A stretch of DNA of 64,000 nucleotides from Tetranychus cinnabarinus (lineage: Eukaryota; Arthropoda; Arachnida; Trombidiformes; Tetranychidae). Within the stretch, counting starts at the first letter, position 1; the number at the start of each line of letters is the position of its first letter. The position numbers and the translations under genes are program-made. The stretch covers positions 4,216,001 to 4,280,000 of the forward strand of contig WHVY01000006.1 of assembly GCA_022266195.1 (NCBI GenBank). Direction: 5' to 3'. The notes beneath the pieces are model-generated. The model was not told the DNA's origin. It did not search any database and saw only the letters and a program-made list of their open reading frames with translations. Shown here in pieces: positions 1 through 12,555 of this stretch.

Positions 1-2571
1 AAAATACTCAAATTGTTGGTAAACCTAATGAATGTGGTTGCACTAAAAAGATTGTTATAGTCAGTGAGTGAAACTACATGTTAAGATTATTGAGATTAGT
101 GATGAACTTAAAGTTCACCTAACTTATTCAATATTTCATGGACCTTTTACACCAAACTCTTAGCTATTAATCGTGATAAATATTTGATAACCACAATTTA
201 ACATGCATATTGTTATTCAACACAGATGATCCATTTAGATGCATAGCGTTTATACAAAAAAAAAAGGTTTACAAACTTATAGATTTGACTTAAATCTAGT
301 TTACTAATCGATTGATTTAATGTTTATTTGTTTCTCTATTTAATTAGGATTAAACTATTTCCACATGTACTCTCCTTGTTCACTATTAAACATGTAAAAA
401 TTAGTTGCTAATTTCAAGTGATGAAGTTACTCCTTGTCCATGGTGGTAAAAGTGTGACTCTCGGATTGACGGCTAAGTGTTCAAGTTAAAATCAAGGCTA
501 TGAGCATTTCAAGATTAAGATTGCTGATTATTATGGTGTTAGTGACTGCCAAAAAGTATGACAACGTGTACCAATTATAATAATTGTTTGTACAAGCACA
601 AATTTACTATTTAATAATATATTACTTTCATACAATTGAGTAAATATTGTTGGAGTATTAGATTAACTCTGATGAATTACTGTTAACCCCAGCTCAAAGT
701 TAAGGTAAACCTGTTTATACTTATAATCTTAGAAATCAGTTTTATTAGAATCACATTTTCACACCTTTTGCCTGCAATTTAAGTGAATAATCAAATCTTT
801 AATAGACTAATCACTAATCAAGACACTAATTTTGATTCAGCTTTTAATTGTTAACTTTTAACATCCTTACACTTTCCCAGATTTATTGATTATCCAACCA
901 GTATTTAGTACATAGACACGATCATGAAATCATTTAAATGCCAATCTTGTCTCACATTTCATTCATAAATATCACCTTAATTCTCGGCTTAATCCTAGAG
1001 CCAATGGCTCTAAACCTGACTGGCCTAGATCTTAATCTGACTGCTAGAATAATGATGATAGTGATGATGAAGGATGATGATAATTAGGATGATTGGAATA
1101 AGATAGGATGAAAATAGAGGTGATGGAGGGAGAAGAGAGGATAAAAAATGATGCTAAATCAAGGTTAAACCATGAAGAATGAAATTCATCAACTGATCCA
1201 ATGGTGGTAGACAAATAAACTGAATCTTTTCATGAACAAACAAACAAAAAGGGTTTATTATTGTTACTAACCAAACAGTTTTACATAATCAAATCCACTG
1301 ACCATTATTGATTATTTTTCAAGTTTAAATTTCCCCCCAATTTTACAATTACCCGCTAAACAAAGGCTTATCAACTGTTTACACGCCCCATAAACGGTTA
1401 ACTTTGATTTCATTAACAAGTGCCCTGTGATTTTCATTATAATTATTGTGCTTATATCATTTAAATTATCCAGCTAATCAAATTTTTCATCTTTGTCTTC
1501 ACCAGATTCTTAACCTGAGAGTTCTTTGTGTAAATTAAGTTGGCAACCATTCTTACTGTTGATATCTACCCTGACAATACATGATATAACATGAATAGAG
1601 TCTGGCAGAGATTACCAAGAGGTTTATCCTTGTAGTTTAAATTGTGATTCCCTCCAAATTAAGATTGTAATTTGTGATTAACTCCAAGGTCAACAGGTCA
1701 AGTCTTTTCACGATAATCGTCAGTAAATTTTAATAAGAGATGAACTAAGGATCGAAGACCTTTTTCATGGGTTAAATTTTTAATAGTATTGGTATATACA
1801 TTATACATTATTTTTGATTGCATGTTATTTAATCATTTATTATGTAACCATTTCGATAGGAAATTTCAGATTGTGAGTGAACATATTTTTGGCTTAAAAT
1901 TGGCAATAGACTGAGAAATTAAGAAAAAATTGAGTGGAATTGAGTGTAACACGTTAAGATTGACTTTGTTTCAACTTCATGGATTCATCTTGTTGAGTTG
2001 ATGTAACATAACCTCTCAATAACTGAAAAAAGTGTCAATTGTCTGTAACTCTCACAAGTTGCAGATTAATCGGAATCACATTGATCCCAACAGTGGTCAG
2101 ATTTAAAAGTAAACATAACATCAATTCTGGTACTGACCGATTATTATAGTGAGTTGCTTCACTTTCATTTGATTAGATATTAAAATGTCTATTGAGTTTT
2201 AATAAGCATAATGAAAAATGAAAATCGCTTTTGAAACAATATTTTAAATTTATTTAAAAAATAATCGCACGGAAAGTTATTCTGCCTATGGAGTTAGGCT
2301 TCAAGTAACGAACAGACATGAGAGTTTTTATTATGTATTCGAGATGATGGTGTTAATGTTAACACTTTTTCAATGTAAAGTGTAACCTTTAAATATTAGT
2401 CAGATATTATCTCTTGGCAATAGTTACTTTAGAGTAAAAATAATTTTTGAAGTTAATCCATTGATAAAAACTTCATTTCTTTTTGGATATGTAACATTGT
2501 TTTGTATCTTGTGATCATAATTGGCGCCATGTTTCATTATTACTCATTTGGTTAATTTTTTATCTTTACAG
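1..2571. other. Non-coding: intron or upstream flank of the CCP gene
   Basis: No convincing exon is seen. The downstream exon starts in phase 2 at 2572, so earlier exons of the CCP-repeat gene must exist. They may lie outside the window, and this stretch is then probably intron. It is AT-rich, with a purine-rich GATGA-type tract around 1050-1140. Confidence 0.5.
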
Positions 2572-3651
2572 AAACAAATTCTGTTATCATTCCTGGATCA
2601 ATTTGCTCATTCACATGTAACCCAGGATACCAGTTAATTGGGCCAGATCGTTTACTTTGTTTAAGTACAAGTCAATGGAGTCAATTACCTCCAAGATGTC
2701 AGCAGATTGTACGCTGTAACTCTTTAGCTCCTGTGGCTAACGCTTTAATGACAGGATCATGTTTTGGTGAATTGCTCGTACCTTTGAACACTTGCTCGAT
2801 CTCTTGTAACCCCGGCTATCTTTTGGTAGGCCAATCTTTGTTAACTTGCACAACGGATGGAACCTGGAGTTCAAGTTTACCCTCATGTATTCCAATTACT
2901 TGTCCTCCTTTGACTTTTGCTGGACCAGACAGACCACTCGCATCATGTGTTAATCCTCAAGGTTCACAGTCATCTGACTCAAATATTGTATCTGGTTCAA
3001 CTTGTCGGATCTCATGTCCATATTGCAGCATCCTAAATGGTCCTTCATCAATCTCTTGTTTACCTAGTGGTCAATGGGACGGTTCTGTAGGTACCTGTTC
3101 ACCCATCAATTGTCCAGACATAGCAAACATGGCCACACCTGATTTTATCACTTCACAGGGTAACTGTAATAATGCGCGTTGTGATGATATTTGTACATTT
3201 AGATGTACTCCAGGGTATGAGATTCAAGGTAAGTAGCCAACGAAAAATTACAAGTCTTGAACTTTGATTTTAAACTTAAACTTTATTTTAGATTAGAAAC
3301 AATAAATAATAGTGTTGTGTGTAAAAAATATAACTGTGTTTAAATGAATGTTTTCCATCAAAAGGCTCCAGCTCTTTAACCTGTGGTCCAAACGGTCAAT
3401 GGAATCAACCCATCCCTCGTTGTATACAATCCAAATGTCCAGACTGGTCTGTTCCTACTGGAGGATTGTTCATCAATGAGTGTCCCGAAGGATTAAATTG
3501 TCCCTCGTTGTGTCCCGGTATCCCAAATCAAAGATGTAAACTAAGGTGTGGAGCTGGATATCGATTAGTTGGAACAACTGAAGAAGTAATTTGCACACCA
3601 AGTACTCTTCAATGGTCTCAAGCTTTACCGACTTGTGAACCTATTCGTTGA
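2572..3651 (+). CDS. Sushi/CCP-repeat secreted protein, 3' part of gene
   Basis: Two terminal exons of a larger gene: 2572-3228 and 3365-3651 (stop TGA 3649-3651). The first follows a tatctttacag acceptor and the intron is gtaagt...aaaag. Translation gives about four and a half complement-control-protein (sushi) modules with the usual Cys pattern, conserved Gly-Tyr (CNPGYQL, CNPGYLL, CTPGYEI, CGAGYRL) and Trp before the last Cys (QWSQLPPRC, TWSSSLPSC, QWNQPIPRC, QWSQALPTC). No membrane segment or GPI signal follows the last module; the protein ends four residues after the last Cys, so a secreted or extracellular-matrix adhesion role is likely. The family includes complement regulators and arthropod CCP proteins, and the modules alone do not identify the orthologue. 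The reading frame stays open across the splice, which supports the exon model. The N-terminus and signal peptide are not visible here. Confidence 0.85.
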
Positions 3652-3783
3652 TTTATCAAATCAATGAAAGTGAAGATAATTCATAGCAACTGTATCCAAA
3701 CGATATAAAAAAGTATCTATTCACCTTGCTTTTTCTGACTAAAAACTCTAAAACATATTATTACTACTAATCATCAACATTAT

Positions 3784-4550
3784 CTACTCACCATGTCAGT
3801 GTGGTTTCGGCCGCAATCTTGCTCCAATGTTATCGTCGCCCATTACTTGTGAGGATGGTTTGCGATGGAAAAAAGTTAATTTTCATGCGTCGCGACATTG
3901 TTCGCCCCACAACTCACCTCTAATCCTGAGGTCAAGAGGATTTTGATCCCCGACACCGTTTATCCTTCAGTTTTTGTGGCCTTTAAAGGCATGTTCCATG
4001 GAGATGAAGTGGATGTTGAACATCAAGATTTAGATTAATTTAGTTATCAACTGGAAAGCATTGGTGTAAAAGTTTCACCTATTCAGAAGATATGGTGAAA
4101 AGTTTTGATTATTACAGTTTTCCTCAGAGTTTTTTGCTTTTTTGTCAAAAGGAGGCTAAAAGGAGATATCAATTGAAGACCCTTCAATTGCCACCCCCTT
4201 TTAGCCTCCTTTAGACTGTAATAATCAAAACTCTTTACCATATCTTCTGAATAGGAAAAATTTTTTACACCAATGCTTTCAAGTTGATAACTAAATTAAT
4301 CTAAATCTTGATGTTCAACATCCACTTCATCTCCATGGAACATGCCTTTAAAGGCCACAAAAACTGAAGGGTAAACGGTGTCGGGGATCAAAATCCTCTT
4401 GACCTCAGGATTAGAGGTGAGTTGTGGGGCGAACAATGTCGCGACGCATGAAAATAAACTTTTTTCCATCTCAAACCATCCTCACAAGTAATGGGCGACG
4501 ATAACATTGGATCAAGATTGCGGCCGAAGACACACTGACATGGTGAGTAG
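3784..4550. mobile_element. Foldback inverted-repeat element, about 770 bp
   Basis: The sequence from 3784 (ctactcaccatgtcagtg) runs as a near-exact reverse complement of the sequence ending at 4550. The arms are about 380 bp each and nearly meet at a short palindrome near 4170-4190 (caattgaag/ccttcaattg). Arm mismatches and small indels are scattered. Weaker complementarity appears to extend outward to about 3740 and 4590. The shared reading frame in the arms has no recognisable product. It lies about 130 bp downstream of the CCP gene stop. The structure fits a non-autonomous foldback or MITE-like element. I could not see a clear target-site duplication. Confidence 0.75.
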
Positions 4551-5242
4551 AAATAGACGACTAGTAGAAATTGAAATAGTTTTAGATTAGTAGCAAAAAC
4601 AATTGAAATAAATAACATAAAATATGAGCACAAATTAAAATTTGATAAAAAAATTTGATAAAAAATTAGATTTCAACTAAATCAGTAAATTCTTAGAGAA
4701 AAAGGAGAATGGAAAGAATGGAAAGAGAACAGAAATGAAGAGCTTGAGTAAATTTTCGACACTAATCATTGGCAAGACATAGGATTGTGACCACATTGTG
4801 GATCTTGTCTCCCTTTTTGTCTTCAACTTCTGTTTTAATCGTCATTTATCATCATCATCTGATAAAAACAGCCTTATTTAATAAGTTGTCGGTTAAAGCA
4901 AACCTGAAAAAAGCAAGAGTTAGCCGATCTCGCCTCTTATTACATTTTTAAATATCCTTTGGTATTTATAAATGTGATATGAAACAAGAAGCGAAAAGCA
5001 GGGGACATTAAAAGAGGCAAACAAGTCATTAAGATTTTGTCTTATGTCTTAATTAACCAAACGGGTTAAACAAACAAATCATTCAATTTCTAGTCCAATT
5101 AGGAATACTTAGGCTCATCTTACTTGATTTGATTTTTTGTTTAACGGCATTGCATGAATTCATACATGGATATTGTTACAACAACAAAGGGAACCAGCTT
5201 TTCCCACCACATCCACCACTTTAGAGTGACTTTTTTCCACCA

Positions 5243-5414
5243 CATTTTCAAACAATTTTTCATAAAATTATCCACCACCCAAATCCTACTGAATTGTTGA
5301 CTAATTTTGGGATATGATGGCGATTGATAGTGGATGTGTTAGATGGTGTAAAAGTGGTCAACAGTTTGGACAATTTGGGTGGTGGATAATCTTATGAAAA
5401 ATTGTTTGAAAATG
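5243..5414. repeat. Short inverted repeat, 42-bp arms with one mismatch
   Basis: 5243-5284 and 5373-5414 are reverse complements over 42 bp with a single mismatch. They are separated by an 88-bp spacer that itself shows weaker complementarity (gaattgttgac versus gtcaacagttt). Candidate MITE or hairpin-forming sequence in the interval upstream of ATG16L1. Confidence 0.7.
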
Positions 5415-5967
5415 AAAAAAAGCCAGTCCCATTTTATTCAAAAAGAGCAGAAATCGTGTGTTAAAACACAAAATCCTTATTCATCTTCTGGATCGTAAGA
5501 TAATATTTATTTCTTGGACAATTGGTAACAATGGAAATTATTTTTATTTAGATTTCTTTGTCTTTTGACGGTATATGATCAGAATAACCATAATCTGCTA
5601 ATTGATGCAATTCTAATTCTCGAGAATCAACTACTTGTTATTATTTCTAATGAATGTGTCTTAATTATTAAAACATAATCATGTTAAACACATTATTAGT
5701 CAACAAGCTGGAATATTGCTTTTTAAATTTGAAAAAACCTCTGACAAGTATCTGTAAGTTGTTAGAGATGGCGCTTGTTGGCTTTTCTCTTTTCTTTGAT
5801 ACCTGCTATTCAATGAATCTGCCAATTGTTTTCTTTTTTCATGATAAACAAAATTTTGAATAATTTAACTGAATTAAATACAACTAATACTATCTGTGTA
5901 ATAAACCACCTTCTAATTAGTTAAGTGACAAAAACTGTTGAAAACAAATTGTGTAGTAACTAGGAAA

Positions 5968-7518
5968 ATGGAGACAAACGTGGAAACAAAACCAGTGGAA
6001 ATTAATGCTGAAGGTGAGCTAACTGTGCCTTTCTCTTGGAGGAGCTCTATAAGGCAACAATTAGATACTCGCAAGTTGAGAGAAGAAAAGCCTTTTGAAG
6101 ATTTGATCAACTTCTGTTGTCGAGTTTTTGCTTTGTACGCAACAAACCCGGATTTGGGTAATTTTACCCATGCATCATCGGAGCCTCTCTCCTCTGCGAG
6201 TGAGCGAAGTTCATTATATGCTCGTCTTAAAGAAGCCGAAGCTAACCTGACAGCCGCTCATGGTGAAATTTCTCGTCTAGAGAAACAACTAGCCGAGCTT
6301 AAGACACAACTTCAATTTGAAAGGGATGAACATGCTATCCTCAGAGTTTTGTATGATGATCTGACTAAAAAGCTTTCAGCTAAAACTCATGAGGCTGACC
6401 ACTTATTGATTCAGTTGAAAGCAATGAAAGCTGCAGATGCAGAAAAATTGAATGAGCTTAATGCAAGAGAAGAGCGATTATTGAGAGAGAAAAAACGCCA
6501 AGAGCTAGAAGCTGTTGCTGCTGCTACTCGAGTGGTTGAAGTTGAGGAAGGTATACTTGTTGATCAGGGAGAAACGGCTAGTGTTCCTTCTCATGTTATT
6601 GCCATTCTCCCTGATAGAATGCTTTGTTCAACTGATGCCCATGATGGAGATGTGTATGCACTAAGATGGTGCTCTAGTGAAGGATCTGGAGGGCGTTTTT
6701 GTGATATGGTTGCTACCGGTGGTAGCGATCGTAAAGTTAAAGTGTGGCAAGTATCATCATCACAGTTACACATGAAAGAGACTCTTGTTGGTTGTAATGG
6801 AGGTATAACCTCCATCGATTGTTCTAATGATTTAATTATAGCTTCTTCATACGATTTTACGTGTCGAATTTGGTCCATCCTTGATGGAAAACTTCGCCGG
6901 ACCTTGACAGGTCATGCGGACAAAGTGTTAACAGTTAAGTTTTCAGTTGTGGCCAATAGATGTATCTCTGGAAGTCAGGATAGGACAATTCGTGTTTGGG
7001 ACTATGACAAGTATGCTTGTACTAAAACTCTTTACCCAGGATCAACTTGTAACGATCTTGTTCTTAGTAAAGGCCAAGAAGTTGTGATTAGTGGACATTT
7101 TGACAAGAAAATTCGCCTCTGGGATATGCGAACTGAGTGTAGTGTTCATGAAATTTATCTTTCTTCTCGAATATCATCACTTGATCTTTCATCAAGTGGA
7201 CAGTATTTGCTTGCTTGTGTTCGCGATGATACCCTTAAATTAATGGACCTCCGTATGAATCAGGTTGTTAAAACCTTTAGTGCGGACAGTTTTAAAGTAG
7301 GAACTGATTTAACTAAAGCTACTATCAGTCCGGATAATGATCATGTAATCGCCGGCTCTGCATCAGGATCCATCTTCATTTGGAATGTAAATACCTCAAA
7401 AGTGGATAGAGTCCTCAAAAGTCAACATAATTCTACTGTTGGTGTAGCTTCTTGGAGTCCTCAGGGACAACTTGTTGCATCCTGTGAAAAAAATAAGAAG
7501 CTCGTTATATGGAATTAG
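5968..7518 (+). CDS. ATG16L1: ATG16-like autophagy protein with WD40 propeller
   Basis: Single-exon CDS of 516 codons. The first in-frame ATG is 5968 in the context gaaaATGg; the frame is open a little further upstream but only with a TTG. Residues 23-49 (FSWRSSIRQQL ... FEDLI) match the ATG5-binding helix of ATG16. Residues about 83-185 are a charged heptad-like coiled coil for dimerisation. From about 222 to the end there are seven WD40 repeats, with signatures such as DRKVKVWQV, DFTCRIWSI, DRTIRVWDY, DKKIRLWDM and KKLVIWN. In the known family, ATG16L1 joins ATG12-ATG5 and directs LC3/ATG8 lipidation at the phagophore. The protein is shorter than human ATG16L1 (607 aa), mainly in the linker between coiled coil and propeller. 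Lack of introns contrasts with its neighbours and could reflect retrotransposition or intron loss. Confidence 0.93.
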   Translation: METNVETKPVEINAEGELTVPFSWRSSIRQQLDTRKLREEKPFEDLINFCCRVFALYATNPDLGNFTHASSEPLSSASERSSLYARLKEAEANLTAAHGEISRLEKQLAELKTQLQFERDEHAILRVLYDDLTKKLSAKTHEADHLLIQLKAMKAADAEKLNELNAREERLLREKKRQELEAVAAATRVVEVEEGILVDQGETASVPSHVIAILPDRMLCSTDAHDGDVYALRWCSSEGSGGRFCDMVATGGSDRKVKVWQVSSSQLHMKETLVGCNGGITSIDCSNDLIIASSYDFTCRIWSILDGKLRRTLTGHADKVLTVKFSVVANRCISGSQDRTIRVWDYDKYACTKTLYPGSTCNDLVLSKGQEVVISGHFDKKIRLWDMRTECSVHEIYLSSRISSLDLSSSGQYLLACVRDDTLKLMDLRMNQVVKTFSADSFKVGTDLTKATISPDNDHVIAGSASGSIFIWNVNTSKVDRVLKSQHNSTVGVASWSPQGQLVASCEKNKKLVIWN

Positions 7519-8323
7519 AAAATTTTCTAATTTGTTTCCTTAGTGAAGTTTCAAATCAAAAGAAAAGACATTACAGATGCAATTTTCTAATATCTATCTA
7601 CTGCTCATCTTTTTGTTTAATAAACAATCTTCTTGCCAGTCTTGATATTTTCAATCGTAACAAGAGTAACAGCGAGTGTCTACTTTCATATCTATTTAAT
7701 TATTGTGATCAACTCTAAGTGCTTCATGTAATTAATCTATTTTTTCACTTGTTTTACATCTGCTCACATTGTTTTTTTTTGTTTACCTTTGCTTCATTCT
7801 TTTATCAGCTGCTTTTCGTGGAATCTATGCCTCCAATTATAAAGAGTTTGAAATGAATTCAACTATCAAGGATAAAAGATTTAATCTTAATAACATTAGT
7901 GTTGATTACTAACATTGAAATAATCTTGCATTGTCATTTCTCTGCCATTTAACCACCATTGCCGCATTTGACTTGATAGCTTCATTCTTTTCGCCAATTA
8001 TTGCCAATTTATTAAGTCCATCGACGTTATTGGATATTCTTGGTTTACTTTTATTAACTGGCCAATGACATATCAGGTTCAATGTTTAATTGTGTTGATG
8101 ATAATTTGCAACATTAATAATTTTTTAACCATTAAATCTAAACATTTACATTTGCCATGAATCACGAAGGAATTAAATCATCAAAATCAACATTGTATAT
8201 TCTTTATTGATTTTTTGTTTCTTCATTTAAATCTTTTTTTATTTATCGATTCTCAACTTTCGTTATTACCGATTCATCTTGATCTCCTCGATTATCCCTT
8301 AGAGTAACTAATTGTTTTGACTT
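7519..8323 (+). other. Intergenic, ATG16L1 3' flank / YTHDC1 5' flank
   Basis: AT-rich spacer between two genes on the same strand. It should hold the ATG16L1 3' UTR and the YTHDC1 promoter and 5' UTR. No further gene seen. Confidence 0.5.
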
Positions 8324-11304
8324 ATGTATTACCCAGGCTTCGATGAAGAAAAAAATGTCCTAGAAGAACTATTAGGAACACCAGAGGATGATGACTTAGC
8401 ATCGGAATTGAATAGCGGTGAACGCAAAACTGGAAGTAAGGAGTCAATTTATCTTCATCTTTATCTCTTTCCACTATTTAACTTCAAATTAAGCTAACAA
8501 AAATTGGTTTGAGTACATTTTCAGAAAGATTAGAGATATTCACTATTAACATTTTACTAACATAACCCAACCTCCAATTTTCAACTTGAGATATTGTTCA
8601 GTTTCAATTAGTATATTCAAAGGCTAAATAGTCTGTTTTAGATCCATTGGTTAAGCGTTAAATCCCATCAAACCCTAATGTCTTTAAAGTTTTCATCTGA
8701 TCAGTCTTTTGTTACAGGCAATCTCTCAGCGGTCTCTTAACATCTCTTATCTTTCTGAAACTTATACCAATCGAAGCAGAGATTTGGCTTGACAAATTTT
8801 AGATTCATTACTATTCTGTGTAACTACTCACAAAAGCTTTTTTTATTATTTAACTCTAACGTGTACGCTAATATTTGCTAACCATGCTAACCTTTAACAA
8901 ACTACCATCGGTGTGTCTTCCTTTCTATGTCCACCTTTTCAACAACCCTCCTCACAAAATGATTATTAGGCAAAAAATCAAGCATTCTATCTACAGTACA
9001 GTGCAACTCGGATATAACCACAGTTTCAGTGACGACACCACCACCAACATCATCATCATCCAGAAAATCTAACGAAGAAACAACTGAATCACGAAATAAA
9101 TCTGTAGAGGTGAGAACGATTTGGCTTTTTTTCATCAACTTGTTTAATATCTAATGTATTGTGTTTTTGTTTTTTATCAACAAATTTACCAGAGTAAAAA
9201 TTCAAAAGATGAACATCACAAAAGTGGTCATAACGATAAGGAAAGTCCACGATCAGATCATTCACATAAAAGCGAAGAAGACAAACGATCAAAAGACACA
9301 AAAAATAATAGTAAAGTGTCAAATTCCAATGTACATGAATCAAGTAAGTATACTTGTTTATCATTTTTTTTATTAATGAGATCGTCTTTTAAATCTTTTT
9401 TTTTCATTTTTTTTGCTCATTATTAGGTAAAAAAGATTCCAGCCAAGAGAAGGAATCAACCCGTAAATCAGATAAAAATATTCCAGATGAAAAGAAATCT
9501 AAAAATGGACAGGTGACTAAACTTTGCTTTTTGCCTTTGCCATCTCATTTTTATACTTTTTACTCATATTTTTCCTTTTTCTTCGATTACAGTCTCCTAA
9601 ATGTGATACTGAAGCTTCTAAGAATGTGACAGATAGTGATAAAAAAAGTGAATCTGAACGTTCCGCTGAAGAATCTGCAGATGAAGAAAGTTGCTCATGT
9701 GCTGAACACAGTAGTGTTCAATCCAGTAGTCCAAGTCATTCAACGAAATCTTCTAGAGCATCCAAATCCCGTAAGAAATTTATTCATTTCAAGCTCAATT
9801 TTGTGGACATGATGAAGATTTTCAATTAAATCTTTTTCTTGGTTTTATAGCAACCCGTAAATCTCCTAATCATGACGTTCGACAATGTTTTTTAGAATAC
9901 AAACGTGATCGATCGAGAGATCGTCCTGCAAAAGGAACGAAAAGACGTAAGTACTTAGTTATTGCTTTGTTTTACTTTTTTCTCAATTTGATTCTTATCT
10001 TTAATTTTTTTTGTATCTATAGATCGACCAAAAAGACAAAAAAGTCCAACATCTTCTAGAAGAGTGACCAATCCAAGGGATTATAACTCATTATTAAAAT
10101 ACTTTTTTAGAGATGCAGTTTATTTTGTAATGAAAAGCAATAATCATGAAAATGTTGTATTATCCAAAGCTAAAGGAGTTTGGTCCACCCCACCACAAAA
10201 CGAACACAAGCTAAATCGAGCTTTTAAGGAATTTAGAAATGTTATTCTCATTTTCTCCATCAAAGAATCGGGTAGATTTCAAGGTTTTGCCCGACTTGCT
10301 TCTGAGTCTCGTCACAATGCCCAACCTGTTCAATGGGTTTTACCTCCTGGTCTCAGTCTCAAAGCTCTTGGAGGTATTTTCAGTTTAGATTGGATTTGTC
10401 GTAAAGAATTAACCTTTTCTAAAACTCTACACCTATTCAATCCATTAAATGAGAATAAACCTGTGAAAATAGCCAGAGATGGTCAGGTAAATAATCCACA
10501 TTTCATATTTTCTTAAATTGTTACTTATTCGAATCTTGTTTAATATTTAGGAAATTGAACCTAGTGTTGGTGAAGAGCTTTGTCGTTTGTTTCCTCCAGA
10601 TGAAACATCAGATTTAATCACATTTTTGAAGAGAATGAAAAAACAAACTCTTGCAAAACCAAAAACAAGCCATTCTCGTTCATCTGATCACAGGACAAAC
10701 TGGAGTGAACAACCTAGAAGATTATCGAGGTCTCATCCTCCTGTTGACAATTATAACAATCATTCAAACTCTAATAAGTGAGTTTAACCCCAAATATTGT
10801 TTTTACTCACTGATCCTAAAATATTGTTAAATTTCAGGCGTAAAAGATCTGGCCGAAGTCCATCTCAACAACCTTTTCCTCCAGCTCGAAGGGTGAAAAG
10901 AGACTATCGCGATCGTAAGAATTTATTCCTTAAGTTTACTTTCAATTCTCTTGCCAATATTATATTTTAATTTTATTATTTCATTTTATAGAAAGAAGTG
11001 ATAATTTAAGGGAACGACGATTGTCAACGCGTGATAATTTCCGAAATGACAACTCAAATGATTATTCCAGACCTCCAGTTTATTCCTCCAAAAACTACCA
11101 ACAGGTAATTTTCTTACTAATTTAACAATAATTCCCTCACTTTGGTCAATCCCCTTTCAAAATTTCAACATGATTAACTTTCAATTTAATTCAATTTGTT
11201 TGCAGTATGACCGTAATGTGAATGACTTTCCAAGACGAGCTCCACGTCCAGTAACACGTGAAAGGCGTTATAATAACTTTAAGTATCCAGACCGCCGATA
11301 TTAA
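8324..11304 (+). CDS. YTHDC1: YTH-domain m6A reader, nuclear YTHDC1 type
   Basis: Eleven exons whose phases all join: 8324-8435, 8997-9109, 9193-9343, 9427-9512, 9593-9770, 9851-9946, 10023-10486, 10551-10777, 10838-10914, 10992-11104, 11206-11304, giving 571 aa. The start fits because residues 10-24 (KNVLEELLG...EDDD) resemble the human YTHDC1 N-terminus. Residues about 40-260 are Ser/Lys/Glu/Asp-rich and disordered. The YTH domain spans about 268-425 and carries KSNNHENV and KGVWST. The m6A aromatic-cage positions are conserved: Trp299, Trp350 and Leu361, matching human W377, W428 and L439. The C-terminus is Arg-rich with RS/RD runs. Known role: nuclear reading of N6-methyladenosine in splicing and RNA export. 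The second exon acceptor is ambiguous (8997 or 9024, both in frame). Confidence 0.95.
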
Positions 11305-12555
11305 TGTTGATCGGAACAAAAGGCAAAGTGACAAATCTATCATGGACACATTTTTTGGGAACAATTACAAAGATTGTTTAAACTTTTAAGTTAACCTGTA
11401 CTATAACATTGCTACAATCTAACCACCGGTGAAAATATCTTGATATACTATTAGAAGTTGTATTTATTTGTGCAAAAAGAAATCAATGAAATTACTCTGA
11501 CGGCCTTGAAGTACATTTCAACAATTAAAAAAGTAAACTATTTGTAATAATTTCATTAATCATAACCCAAATTTAGAGTATGTAATGATCATGTAAATAT
11601 CACTTTGTTTCTCATCTCAAGCTGAACGCATTCATCAAAAGCTTTCTACTTTCACTCGTTTCAAAATAAATGATTTCAATTTAATAATTTCATTTCAACC
11701 TTTTTAACAATGTAAATAAACCTTAGCAATTTTAAAACAATTGTAATTACCTGATTCAAATATTGCTCGGTTTAATCATCTAAATTATCTGAGACAACAA
11801 TCAGCTTAAATTGCTGTTAGTGTTTTGAAAGTGATTACTGTTTTAGATACAGTTAGAGTTAAAACTACAGTTTAAATGATTTTTCATCGTCATCCATTAT
11901 TGTTGACAATTTGTCTTTTGTAAATTGTTATTACCATTTTTCTGTTCAATTGAAGATTACTTGATTGTTACATTGCACATTTACACTTTAACCTTAAACC
12001 ATGAATATACGATGGATGCATTATCTGTTCATTGGCTTATCACAAAAGGCAGATAAATTGTGCAAATTCAACTTAAACAGCTAATACAACTTTAGTGGCT
12101 CTCTTCGTGATCATCATCATTGTAATCACCATCATGAAAGATGATTATGATGCATTCACGGTTGAGTACAGCACTGAACTGAGGTGAACCTTTTTTCAAC
12201 TGAACAATTGAAATACAATAACATTATTTTCAGGTGGAAACACCGTAGCCGGGAAAATCTTGAATCTTAATCTTGGACCAAAATTCAACACCGAAAAGGG
12301 CCTTACATTATTTTCAAAGTCAATAGATGTTGATGTGAAACATTTTTCATCACGAAAGGCCAAAATTATGATACAAATGTAATTGCGAAGAGCATCATTT
12401 ACACTTTCATGGTAGCATTAATACTTATAGTGAATTTTGTTTTGAATATTAGTAGACTTTTTAACTCACGATAGTCATATTTGCCATCCAATTCGAGTTG
12501 GACTCAAAACTCTGACTTTAATATCTAGATACACAATAAGACAATTTGACAGCAT

